From NCBI RefSeq assembly GCF_019218755.1, contig NZ_JAHUWZ010000001.1:806001-870000 (forward strand): a stretch of 64,000 nt of DNA, written 5' to 3'. The notes beneath the pieces are model-generated. The model searched no databases, was not told where the DNA came from, and saw nothing but the letters and a program-made list of their open reading frames with translations. Positions 26,505 through 34,902 of this stretch are shown one piece after another. The translations under genes and the position numbers were made by a program. Source of the stretch: Acidovorax sp. sif1233 (GTDB lineage: Bacteria; Pseudomonadota; Gammaproteobacteria; Burkholderiales; Burkholderiaceae_C). The stretch's first letter is position 1; each line of letters begins with the position of its first letter.

Positions 26505-27086
26505 TCATCCACCAGGCAGCATGCGGGCGAGCAGGCCGTCGCGGTCCACGATCTGGTGCTTGAGCGAGCCCGCGATGTGCAGCACCACGAGGCCCGCCAT
26601 TGCAAATGCGGTGTACTGGTGCCAGGGCTTGATGGCCTCGGCCAGCTCCTTGCTCACGGGCACGAAGTCGGGCAGCTGCCAAAGGCCCAGGAACACGATG
26701 GGGAAACCGGCGGCCGAGCTGTAGGCCCAGCCGATCAGCGGCACGGCGAAGAACAGCGCATAGAGCAGCCCGTGCGTGGCGTGGTGCGCCAGCTTCTGCC
26801 AGCCCGGCATGGCCTGCTCGATCGCCGGCGGCAGTTCGGGGGGGCGGTGCGTGGCGCGCCACAGCAGGCGCAGCACCGACAGCACGAGGAGGGTGACACC
26901 CGCCCACTTGTGCCAGTTGTAGAGCTTGAGCCGCTGCGGCGAGAACGGCAGGCCCGTCATGTAGATGCCCACGCCAAACAGGCCGATCAGCGCCAGGCCC
27001 AGCACCCAGTGCAAAAGCATGGCGGTGCGCGTGTAGCGGCGGGGCGTTGCGGCGGCCGGGAGGGCGGTGGTGGCAGGGGCAGTCAT
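26505..27086 (-). CDS. Cytochrome b561
   Basis: 193 residues with four transmembrane helices. Paired histidines that can ligate two b hemes are seen in LLHWVLG, LYNWHKWAGV, LAHHATHGLLY and IKPWHQYTAFAMAGLVVLHIAG (first part shown). The start at MTAPATT was chosen because the family core begins about 18 residues later. Member of the bacterial b561/YceJ family that passes electrons in the inner membrane. It is the first gene of a leftward unit with two YceI genes. Confidence 0.9.
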   Translation of the reverse strand: MTAPATTALPAAATPRRYTRTAMLLHWVLGLALIGLFGVGIYMTGLPFSPQRLKLYNWHKWAGVTLLVLSVLRLLWRATHRPPELPPAIEQAMPGWQKLAHHATHGLLYALFFAVPLIGWAYSSAAGFPIVFLGLWQLPDFVPVSKELAEAIKPWHQYTAFAMAGLVVLHIAGSLKHQIVDRDGLLARMLPGG

Positions 27087-27444
27087 CTGGGAGCAAAAAG
27101 CAAAGCGGGTGGTCAGGTGGAGGCGCCGGGCGAGCGCCTCTCGGCCAAGGCTGACATTCGTCAAGCAATGGGGCAGTGTAGAAAGCCGTCACCGCATTCG
27201 GTTTCAGGCAGATTGATGCTTCAATTCAAAAAAAATGAATTGAGAGGGCCTGAGCGCTCAAAGTTCCCCAATGCTGTGCGGCGTGTGCATGGCCCGGGGA
27301 CGGGGGAGGGGCTGGGCATGGGGAATGCCCCATCAGGGGGCATGCCGAGGGACTGAAACCGCTGCGGGGCGCGTGGTGGCGGTTACCGCACGCGCACGGC
27401 GCGGTGCGGCGGCCTGCCTTGAGAAAAGGGAGAGGCCGGGGCGC
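27087..27444. other. Intergenic region with palindromes, no gene seen
   Basis: TCAATTCA-AAAAAAA-TGAATTGA at 27221-27243 is a perfect 8-bp inverted repeat in the expected promoter zone of the b561 gene. A GC-rich hairpin (ATGGGG-AATG-CCCCAT region, about 27318-27333) lies nearer hemY. No open frame here looks real. Confidence 0.45.
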
Positions 27445-28722
27445 TTACTGGCCGAGCGCGGCCTTCTTCCAGGCCTCGGCGGCAGCGGCCTCGTCCCCGC
27501 GCTTTTCGGCCAGTTCCGCCAGATGGCGCCAGGCGCTCGCCCGCAGGCTGGTGTCGGCGAGTTGCTGCGCCGCCTGGGTGAGCAGCTGCTGGGACTTGCC
27601 CCACAGCTGGCGCTTGAGGCAGGCCATGCCCGCCAGGTACTGCAGGCGCGCATCGCGCGGGTTGGCCTGGTGCGCGGATTCGATGCGGGCCAGCCAGGGC
27701 GCGTCCAGTGCGTCCAGCCCGGCTTCGAGCGCGCGTACCAGCTTCAGCGCATGGTGCTCGGCCAGTGCGTCGGGCAGGTCCACCATGCGTTCCCACACCG
27801 GCAGCAGCCAGGCGCGCACCTGGGTGGCATCGCCGCCCAGGGCGGCCAGCCGCTGGGCGGCATGGATGGCGAGTTCGGGCATGTTGCGCTCGGAGGACTC
27901 CAGCGACATCCAGATCTGCTGCAGCTGCGCGGTGTCGTGCGCGCTGTTGATGAGCTCGGTGGCCAGGCCGCGCACGATGCTCTGGGCCGCGGCGGGCGAG
28001 AACGCGCGGTGCTTGCCCAGCAGGCGCGCGGTATCGAGCGCCTCCTGCGTCTGCCGTGCCAGCCGGGTCGCCTTGAGCTTGATGCGCAGCGACAGCGTGC
28101 GCCGGGCCGCGCCCTGGGGCAGGGCGGCCAGGCGGTCGAGCGCCGCGCCCGCGTCGCGGTCGTCCAGCGACCAGCGGGCCGCGCGCATCTGCGTGCCTTC
28201 GCGCATTTCCTGCTCGCTCACGGTGCCGCGCGCGGGGGCTTCCTGAAGCGCGTCCTGCAGGTGGCTCTCGCGCGTGGCGCTGTCCTGCAGCGCGTGCGAG
28301 GCCTCGGCCGCGATCATGTGGGCCAGGGCGCGCAGCTGGCGGCCGTGGGGCACGGCCTCGCCGGCGGCGCCCAGCGCATGTTCCTGCGACAGTGCGGCCA
28401 CCGCCGCCTTGCGCGAGCGGATGAAGCGCCCGCCGAGCATGTGGGTCAGCGCATCGAGCAAGGCCGCGTGCATGGCGCGCTCCTTTTGCTGCACGCGCCA
28501 GCGGCGGGCCTGGTGGGGCAGTTCCAGCAGGGCGGCCAGCGCGCGCAGCGCCGCGTACACGGTGACGAAACCGCCCACCAGCAACAGCACCACCATGTTC
28601 AGCGACAGGTCGATGCGGTAGGGCGGCCAGTACAGGGTGACGGTGCCCTGGTTGTTGCCCGCGAACAGCGCGGCGGCCACGGCCACGCCAAACAATGCCA
28701 AAAGCCAAAGTGCTGCGCGCAT
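27445..28722 (-). CDS. hemY: HemY-type TPR membrane protein
   Basis: 425 residues. Two N-terminal transmembrane helices (ALWLLALFGVAVAAALFAG and MVVLLLVGGFVTVYAAL) flank a conserved loop, and the rest is helical with TPR-like repeats. This is the proteobacterial HemY of hemCDXY clusters, named for its position and not a protoporphyrinogen oxidase. It is thought to help organise late heme synthesis at the membrane. It is last in the order hemC-hemD-hemX-hemY, 163 bp beyond the hemX stop. Confidence 0.9.
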   Translation of the reverse strand: MRAALWLLALFGVAVAAALFAGNNQGTVTLYWPPYRIDLSLNMVVLLLVGGFVTVYAALRALAALLELPHQARRWRVQQKERAMHAALLDALTHMLGGRFIRSRKAAVAALSQEHALGAAGEAVPHGRQLRALAHMIAAEASHALQDSATRESHLQDALQEAPARGTVSEQEMREGTQMRAARWSLDDRDAGAALDRLAALPQGAARRTLSLRIKLKATRLARQTQEALDTARLLGKHRAFSPAAAQSIVRGLATELINSAHDTAQLQQIWMSLESSERNMPELAIHAAQRLAALGGDATQVRAWLLPVWERMVDLPDALAEHHALKLVRALEAGLDALDAPWLARIESAHQANPRDARLQYLAGMACLKRQLWGKSQQLLTQAAQQLADTSLRASAWRHLAELAEKRGDEAAAAEAWKKAALGQ

Positions 28723-28792
28723 GTCGTCAGTCCGTTATTCCACCGCGCAAGGCGGCGCCCGCAGCCCGTGGCACGGGCGCGGTCCAGGCGAG

Positions 28793-28880
28793 CGCCACCG
28801 TGGAACTGGCTGTGCCAGGCCACCGGTGGCGTCCCCCTCCCGCAGGAGAGGGGGAAGGCGCGAAGCGACTCAGGGGGTGA
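28793..28880. repeat. Stop-codon-abutting repeat, copy 4
   Basis: GCCACCGGTGGCGTCCCCC, TCCCGCAGGAGAGGGGGAAG, then GCGCGAAGCGACTCAGGGGG. It lies between hemX and hemY and ends 5 bp from the hemX stop codon. Confidence 0.75.
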
Positions 28881-28885
28881 TTCAT

Positions 28886-30019
28886 TTACCTTCCCGCTGC
28901 GGCAGTGGCCAGCGCGGACAGGGTTTCGTCCAGGCGCGGCTGCTCGGCCGCCTTCATGCTGGCCTGGGCCGTCTGCAGCGTGCTGGCCGCGTTCTGCGTG
29001 CGCCGCGAGGCCGGGTCGAAGTACTTGTTCAGCGCCACGGTGGCGGCGGCCAGGTCGGCCCGGGCCGAGTCGAACTGGCGCGCGAGAACGCCCAGGCGGG
29101 CGTTGAGCAGCTTGAGCTTGAGGTTCTCGCGCAGGAAGAAGGTCTGTTCGGGCGCCAGAAGGATCGCCTCGGGCTGGTCGATGCGGCTCACCCGCACCAG
29201 CCCCCGGGCCTCGTCGCGCACCACTTCCCAGCTGCGCTGCAGCGCGGCCTGCCACCAGGCCATGCCGCCGGTGGAGGCCGGCATGCCGCCCGGCGCCGGG
29301 GGCGCGGCCGACAGGCGCCGCGTGGCGGCGGCCTGGGCCACCGCATTGAGCACGGGCAGCTCGTCCACCTGGCGCACCAGGTCGTCCAGGCGGGCCAGCA
29401 GGCCGGCGGTGTCGGTGACGGTGGCGCGGGTCAGGCGGTCCAGGTCGCGGCCGATGGCGCGCTGCACGGGCGCCAGCCGGGGCTGGGCGGCGCGCTCGAT
29501 GCGCAGGTTGGCGCTTTTGAGCGCGGCCACCAGCGGCTCCAGGCTGCCGGTGAGCTGAGCCTGCTGCTGCGCGAGGCGGATGGCGGATTCGATGTCCACC
29601 ACCAGGTTCTCGTCGCGCGAGCGCGACAGGCTCTGCATGAGTTCTTCGAGCTGGCTGCGCTGCAGCGCCACCTCGCTCACCCGCGCCTCGGCCACCGACA
29701 GGCGGGCGGCGGTCTCGCGCACCAGCTCTTCGGCCTGGCGGGCCATGGTGCGGGCCTCGATCGCCTGCGCACCCGAGTCCGCAGACTGCCGGGCGAGCTG
29801 CTCCTGGATGGAGCTGAGTTTTTGCCACAGCAGGCCGCTGCTGACCAGTGCCGCCGCCGCCACGGTGCCCAGCAGCAGCGTCACGGCGCCGCCCCGGCCG
29901 GGAGCGGGTGTCGGCGCGGCGTGCGAAGGCGCGGGGCCCGCTGCGGGTGCGCCCACGGGCGCCGCCACGGGGGCTGCGGCGGGTGCAGGGGGCAGATCGT
30001 TGGGGGGCACGGAACTCAT
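28886..30019 (-). CDS. hemX: HemX family protein
   Basis: 377 residues. A Pro/Ala-rich cytoplasmic start is followed by one transmembrane helix (VTLLLGTVAAAALVSSGLLW, residues about 45-64) and a long periplasmic region predicted to be coiled-coil and helical. The C-terminal FFLRENLKLKLLNARLGVL..ALNKYFDP pattern is typical of HemX. It is often called uroporphyrinogen-III C-methyltransferase but lacks that SAM domain. Its ATG overlaps the hemD stop codon (ATGA). Confidence 0.9.
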   Translation of the reverse strand: MSSVPPNDLPPAPAAAPVAAPVGAPAAGPAPSHAAPTPAPGRGGAVTLLLGTVAAAALVSSGLLWQKLSSIQEQLARQSADSGAQAIEARTMARQAEELVRETAARLSVAEARVSEVALQRSQLEELMQSLSRSRDENLVVDIESAIRLAQQQAQLTGSLEPLVAALKSANLRIERAAQPRLAPVQRAIGRDLDRLTRATVTDTAGLLARLDDLVRQVDELPVLNAVAQAAATRRLSAAPPAPGGMPASTGGMAWWQAALQRSWEVVRDEARGLVRVSRIDQPEAILLAPEQTFFLRENLKLKLLNARLGVLARQFDSARADLAAATVALNKYFDPASRRTQNAASTLQTAQASMKAAEQPRLDETLSALATAAAGR

Positions 30020-30828
30020 GCCGCCGATTCTATCGAGGCCACCACGTCTTCCAGGGCCGGACGGCATTCCCGCACGGCGCCAAAGCCCGCCGCACGGGCC
30101 GCCTCGGCGATGCGCGGGTGCGTGGCCAGCGCCTGCGCGGCGCCCCAGGGCTGGCCGGGCAGGGCCTCGGCCAGGTGGGCCACGGCTTCGGAACTGCTCA
30201 GCAGCCAGAGGGAACCATCGTGCGCCGCCTGTTGCGCCAGCGCCACCTCGTGCGCTGAAAAGCGGGGCGCGCCGCGTTGGTAGGCCACCACAAACTCCAC
30301 CGTGCCGCCCGCTGCCTCGATCTGGCGGGCCAGCCAGTCGCGGCCGCTGCCCTGGGCGGATTCAGGCACGCTGCCGGATCTTCCGCGCACGATCAGCACG
30401 CGGTCGCCGGGCCGTACCTGCGCGGCCACCTGCTGCCACAGCGCTTCCGAGTCGAACTGCGGCGCATCGGGCGCCGGACCGTCGATGCAGGCCGAGGGCA
30501 CGCCGGCCTGCTCCAGTGCGCGTGCCGTGCCGGGGCCGGGTGACCATGCTCTTGTTTTGATAGCTGCCAGCGCTTGTCCATCCAGCGCTGGAGGCCTACT
30601 GGATCCAAAAAAATGGGCCACGGCATTGCCACTGACAAACATCAGGGCGCGGTACTGCGCAAGGTGGGCCCTGGCCCGGGCGAGCGCCTGCTGCGCAGCG
30701 GGGTCGCGGCAGGGGCCGATGGCGATGAGCGGCAGCGCCACGGCGCCGATGCCGTGCGCGCCCAGCATCTCCACCCAGTACGCGGCCTCGCGGGCGGGCC
30801 GCGTGACGATCACCCGGGGCGAGGGCAT
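30016..30828 (-). CDS. hemD: Uroporphyrinogen-III synthase
   Basis: 270 residues; cyclises hydroxymethylbilane to uroporphyrinogen III. Two alpha/beta lobes are visible: [19 protein letters not shown].. and, later, [40 protein letters not shown] and [13 protein letters not shown] bracket a dispersed repeat that is translated in frame as residues about 72-93. This may explain why the protein is some 20 residues longer than typical HemD. It sits between hemC (7-bp gap) and hemX (ATGA overlap). Confidence 0.92.
   Translation of the reverse strand: MPSPRVIVTRPAREAAYWVEMLGAHGIGAVALPLIAIGPCRDPAAQQALARARAHLAQYRALMFVSGNAVAHFFGSSRPPALDGQALAAIKTRAWSPGPGTARALEQAGVPSACIDGPAPDAPQFDSEALWQQVAAQVRPGDRVLIVRGRSGSVPESAQGSGRDWLARQIEAAGGTVEFVVAYQRGAPRFSAHEVALAQQAAHDGSLWLLSSSEAVAHLAEALPGQPWGAAQALATHPRIAEAARAAGFGAVRECRPALEDVVASIESAA
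30551..30613 (+). repeat. Dispersed TAGCTGC/GCGCTT repeat, copy E, inside hemD
   Basis: TTTTGATAGCTGCCAGCGCT, TGTCCATC, CAGCGCTGGAGGCCTACTGG. It is the best-preserved inverted repeat of the family besides copy G and lies wholly within the hemD reading frame on the opposite strand. Confidence 0.85.
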
Positions 30829-30835
30829 GGGCGCC

Positions 30836-31780
30836 TCAGGGTTGTGGAAGGCTGGCGGGGTCCGCGCCCCGTGCGCCGCCCGCGCGCAGGCGCTGGGCAA
30901 TCGCGTCGCCCAGCGCTTCGGCCTGCGCCAGTGTGCCGACGGGGGCGCTGGCCTGCGCGCGCACCAGCGGGGCCTGGCCGTCCGGGTCGCCCCAGGCGGC
31001 ATCGAGCTGCAGCACGCCGGCGGCCAGCGTGCCGTGCGCCGCCAGCGGCATCGAGCAGCTGCCGCCCATGGCGCGGCTCACGGCGCGCTCGGCGGCCACG
31101 GTCAGCCAGGTGGGCTGGTGGGCCAGCGGCGCCAGCGCGTCGATCAGGTCTTGCCGGTCGCTGCGCACCTCGATGCCCAGCGCGCCCTGGCCCGCCGCAG
31201 GCAGCATGGCCGTGGGCTCGAACGTGGCGCGGATGCGGGAGGCGAGCCCCAGGCGTTTCAGGCCCGCCGCCGCCAGCACGATGGCGTCGTACTGGCCTTC
31301 ATCGAGCTTGCGCAGGCGCGTGTCCAGGTTGCCGCGCAGCGGCTCGATCCTCAGGTCGGGCCGCAGGGCCTGCAGCAGCACCTGGCGGCGCAGGCTGGAG
31401 GTGCCCACCACCGCGCCCTGGGGCAGGGCATCAATGTTCGGGTAGTTGGGCGAGACAAACGCATCGCGCGGGTCTTCGCGCTCCATCACGCAGGCCAGGG
31501 CAAAACCCTCGGGCAGTTCCATGGGCACATCCTTGAGCGAGTGCACGGCGATGTGCGCGCGGCCTTCTTCCAGCGCCACCTCCAGCTCTTTCACGAACAG
31601 GCCCTTGCCGCCCACCTTGCTCAGCGACCGGTCCAGGATCTGGTCGCCCTTGGTCGTCATGCCCAGCAGCTCCACCGTGTGGCCTCGTGCGCGCAAAAGG
31701 GCCTGTACATGCTCGGCCTGCCACAGGGCGAGACGGCTTTCGCGCGTGGCAATGACGATGGTGAGGGGTGTCTGGGGCAT
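30836..31780 (-). CDS. hemC: Hydroxymethylbilane synthase (porphobilinogen deaminase)
   Basis: 314 residues; polymerises four porphobilinogens. [20 protein letters not shown] opens the protein, [11 protein letters not shown] and [30 protein letters not shown] (first 20 relevant) line the active site, and [11 protein letters not shown] holds the Cys that carries the dipyrromethane cofactor. The ATG at 31780 is preferred over the TTG two codons upstream. It is the first gene of the hemCDXY unit and divergent from ppc. Confidence 0.96.
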   Translation of the reverse strand: MPQTPLTIVIATRESRLALWQAEHVQALLRARGHTVELLGMTTKGDQILDRSLSKVGGKGLFVKELEVALEEGRAHIAVHSLKDVPMELPEGFALACVMEREDPRDAFVSPNYPNIDALPQGAVVGTSSLRRQVLLQALRPDLRIEPLRGNLDTRLRKLDEGQYDAIVLAAAGLKRLGLASRIRATFEPTAMLPAAGQGALGIEVRSDRQDLIDALAPLAHQPTWLTVAAERAVSRAMGGSCSMPLAAHGTLAAGVLQLDAAWGDPDGQAPLVRAQASAPVGTLAQAEALGDAIAQRLRAGGARGADPASLPQP

Positions 31781-31918
31781 GCTCAAGTTCGTAACCTGTT
31801 TGTAATCATTCAGGGGCGGGCGATGCTAGCATGCGCCCGCACTGGGGCTGGTGCGGCCCGGGGGCATGCCGGGCGGACGGCGCCGGCGATCCCCCCATCC
31901 CATTCCGGAGACCACCGC

Positions 31919-34708
31919 ATGAAACGATCCGACAAGGACCAGCCCCTGATTGACGACATCCGCCTGCTCGGCCGCATTCTGGGCGACGTGATCCGGGAGC
32001 AGGAGGGCGTGGCCGCGTATGAGCTGGTGGAGCAGGTGCGCAAGCTGTCGGTGGCGTTCCGCCGCGATGCCGATCAGGAGGCCGACCGCGCGCTCAAGAA
32101 GCTGCTCAAGTCGCTCTCGGGCGACCAGACGGTGAGCGTGATCCGCGCCTTCACCTACTTCAGCCACCTGGCCAACCTGGCCGAAGACCGCCACCACATC
32201 CGCCGCCGCGCCGTGCACGAGCGCGCGGGGGACACGCAGGAGGGCAGCATCGAGGTGGCACTGTCGCGCCTGCGCTGGGCGGGTATCGCGCCCAAGACCA
32301 TCTCGCAGACGCTGGCGGGCAGCTACGTGGCCCCGGTGCTCACGGCCCACCCCACCGAAGTGCAGCGCAAGAGCATTCTGGATGCCGAGCGCGACATTGC
32401 CCAGCTGCTGGCCGTGCGCGACGACATCCAGGTGCGTGCCCAACTGTACAACAGCGCCAAGGACGCGCTCACCCCGCGCGAACTGGCTGCCAACGAAGCC
32501 CTGCTGCGCGCCCGTGTGGCCCAACTGTGGCAGACGCGCCTCTTGCGTTACAGCAAGCTCACCGTGGCCGACGAGATCGAAAACGCGCTCTCTTATTACG
32601 AGGCCACCTTCCTGCGCGAGATCCCCAAGATCTACGCCGACCTGGAGAACGAGCTGGGCCAGTACCCCGTGCACAGCTTTCTGCGCATGGGCCAGTGGAT
32701 CGGCGGCGACCGCGACGGCAATCCCAACGTCACCGCGCAGACCCTGCAATACGCACTGGGCCGGCAGGCCGAGGTGGCCCTGCGCCACTACCTGACCGAG
32801 GTGCACTACCTGGGCGGCGAGCTGTCGCTGTCGGCGCGCCTGGTGCAGGTGTCCGCCGAGATGGAGGCCCTGGCCCTGCGCTCGCCCGACACCAACGAAC
32901 ACCGCCAGGACGAGCCCTACCGCCGCGCGCTCACGGGCATCTACGCCCGCCTGGCGGCCTCGCTCAAGGAACTGACCGGCGGCGAAGCCGCGCGCCATGC
33001 GGTGGTGCCGCAGAACCCCTACGGCAGCGCCGAGGAGTTCCTGGCCGACCTGCGGGTGATCGAAGCCTCGCTGCAATCGCACCATGGCGAGGCCCTGGCG
33101 GGCGAACGCCTGCACCCCCTGATCCGCGCCGTACAGGTGTTCGGCTTCCACCTGGCCACGGTGGACCTGCGCCAAAGCTCCGACAAGCACGAGGAGGTGG
33201 TGGCCGAACTGCTGGCCAAGGCGCGCATCGAGCCCCACTACGCGGGCTTGCAGGAAGCCGCCAAGCGCGCGCTGCTCATCAAGCTGCTGAACGACGCGCG
33301 CCCGCTGCGCGTGGTGGGCGCTGAGTATTCCGCACACGCAAAGGGCGAACTGGCCATCTTCGAAACCGCCCGCGTGATGCGCGAGCGCTTCGGCCACGAG
33401 GCCATCCGCCACTACATCATCAGCCACACCGAAACGGTGAGCGATTTGCTCGAAGTGCTGCTCTTGCAGAAGGAAGTGGGCCTGATGAACGGCACGCTCG
33501 ATGCCGAGTCGCGCAACCACCTCATCGTGGTGCCCCTGTTCGAAACCATCGAAGACCTGCGCAATGCCGCGCCCATCATGCGCGAGTTCTATGCGCTGCC
33601 CGGCGTGGCCGCCCTGGTGCAGCGCAGTGGCGGCGAGCAGGACATCATGCTGGGCTACAGCGACAGCAACAAGGACGGCGGCATCTTCACCAGCAACTGG
33701 GAGCTGTACCGCGCCGAGATCGCCCTCGTCGAACTCTTCGACGAACTCGCCACCAGCCATGGCATCCAGCTGCGCATGTTCCACGGCCGGGGCGGCACCG
33801 TGGGCCGGGGCGGCGGCCCGAGCTACCAGGCCATCCTGGCGCAACCCCCCGGCACCGTGCGCGGCCAGATCCGCCTTACCGAGCAGGGCGAAGTCATCGC
33901 CTCCAAATATGCCAACCCCGAGATCGGCCGACGCAACCTGGAAACCCTGGTGGCTGCCACGCTCGAAGCCACGCTGCTGCAGCCCACCAAGCCCGCCACC
34001 AAGGCGTTCTTGGACGCCGCCGCGCAGCTCTCGCTGGCCAGCATGGGCAGCTACCGCGCGCTGGTGTACGACACCCCGGGCTTCACCGAATACTTCTTCA
34101 ACTCCACGCCGATCCGCGAGATCGCCGAACTGAACATCGGCTCGCGCCCCGCCAGCCGCAAGGCCAGCCAGAAGATCGAAGACCTGCGCGCCATCCCCTG
34201 GGGCTTCAGCTGGGGCCAGTGCCGCCTCACGCTGCCCGGCTGGTACGGCTTTGGCTCGGCGGTCGATGCGTTCGTGAACCTGGAAGGCAAGGACCCCAAG
34301 ACCCAGTTGGCCCTGCTGCAGAAGATGTACCGCCAGTGGCCGTTTTTCCGCACGCTGCTGTCCAACATGGACATGGTGCTGGCCAAGAGCGACCTGGCGC
34401 TGGCCTCGCGCTACAGCGAACTCGTGACCGACGCGCGCCTGCGCAAGAAGGTGTTCACCAGCATCGAGGCCGAGTGGCACCGCACGGCCGAGGCGCTCAC
34501 GCGCATCACGGGCGACAAGCAGCGCCTCACGCACAACGCGGCGCTGGCCCGCTCCATCAAGCACCGCTTTCCGTACATCGACCCGCTGCACCACCTGCAG
34601 GTGGAACTGGTGCGCCGCTGGCGCGCGGGGCAGGGGGATGAGCGGGTGCAGACGGGGATTCACATCTCGATCAACGGGATCGCTGCGGGGCTGCGCAACA
34701 CGGGCTGA
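31919..34708 (+). CDS. ppc: Phosphoenolpyruvate carboxylase
   Basis: 929 residues; adds bicarbonate to PEP to give oxaloacetate. [13 protein letters not shown] holds the catalytic His near residue 144, [16 protein letters not shown] is the mobile glycine loop, and the C-terminus ends RNTG, close to the QNTG of the family. The start at 31919 has GGAG 8 nt upstream. The gene is divergent from hemC, which is also seen in related genomes from memory. Allosteric control by aspartate and acetyl-CoA is typical of the family and not shown here. Confidence 0.97.
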   Translation: MKRSDKDQPLIDDIRLLGRILGDVIREQEGVAAYELVEQVRKLSVAFRRDADQEADRALKKLLKSLSGDQTVSVIRAFTYFSHLANLAEDRHHIRRRAVHERAGDTQEGSIEVALSRLRWAGIAPKTISQTLAGSYVAPVLTAHPTEVQRKSILDAERDIAQLLAVRDDIQVRAQLYNSAKDALTPRELAANEALLRARVAQLWQTRLLRYSKLTVADEIENALSYYEATFLREIPKIYADLENELGQYPVHSFLRMGQWIGGDRDGNPNVTAQTLQYALGRQAEVALRHYLTEVHYLGGELSLSARLVQVSAEMEALALRSPDTNEHRQDEPYRRALTGIYARLAASLKELTGGEAARHAVVPQNPYGSAEEFLADLRVIEASLQSHHGEALAGERLHPLIRAVQVFGFHLATVDLRQSSDKHEEVVAELLAKARIEPHYAGLQEAAKRALLIKLLNDARPLRVVGAEYSAHAKGELAIFETARVMRERFGHEAIRHYIISHTETVSDLLEVLLLQKEVGLMNGTLDAESRNHLIVVPLFETIEDLRNAAPIMREFYALPGVAALVQRSGGEQDIMLGYSDSNKDGGIFTSNWELYRAEIALVELFDELATSHGIQLRMFHGRGGTVGRGGGPSYQAILAQPPGTVRGQIRLTEQGEVIASKYANPEIGRRNLETLVAATLEATLLQPTKPATKAFLDAAAQLSLASMGSYRALVYDTPGFTEYFFNSTPIREIAELNIGSRPASRKASQKIEDLRAIPWGFSWGQCRLTLPGWYGFGSAVDAFVNLEGKDPKTQLALLQKMYRQWPFFRTLLSNMDMVLAKSDLALASRYSELVTDARLRKKVFTSIEAEWHRTAEALTRITGDKQRLTHNAALARSIKHRFPYIDPLHHLQVELVRRWRAGQGDERVQTGIHISINGIAAGLRNTG

Positions 34709-34902
34709 GGTCGTCGGCTTCCCTGGGGGCCGCGGTGGCGCCCTTTGCAAGATGCGGGCAGGCCCGATAGCATGGGCCCAGGGGGGAGAGGACACGCGGG
34801 CAGATCGCCGGCCGCCTCTTCGGACGGGTGCGGGGAATCTGGGGGCTGCCGGGCAGGCTCCAGGCGGCATCCTCGCGGTCGCTTCAGGGTGGGAGGCATG
34901 GC

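Noticed and set aside
31826-34870. Long open frame antisense to ppc (about 1014 codons)
   Set aside because: Covers ppc exactly on the other strand and has shadow-type composition.
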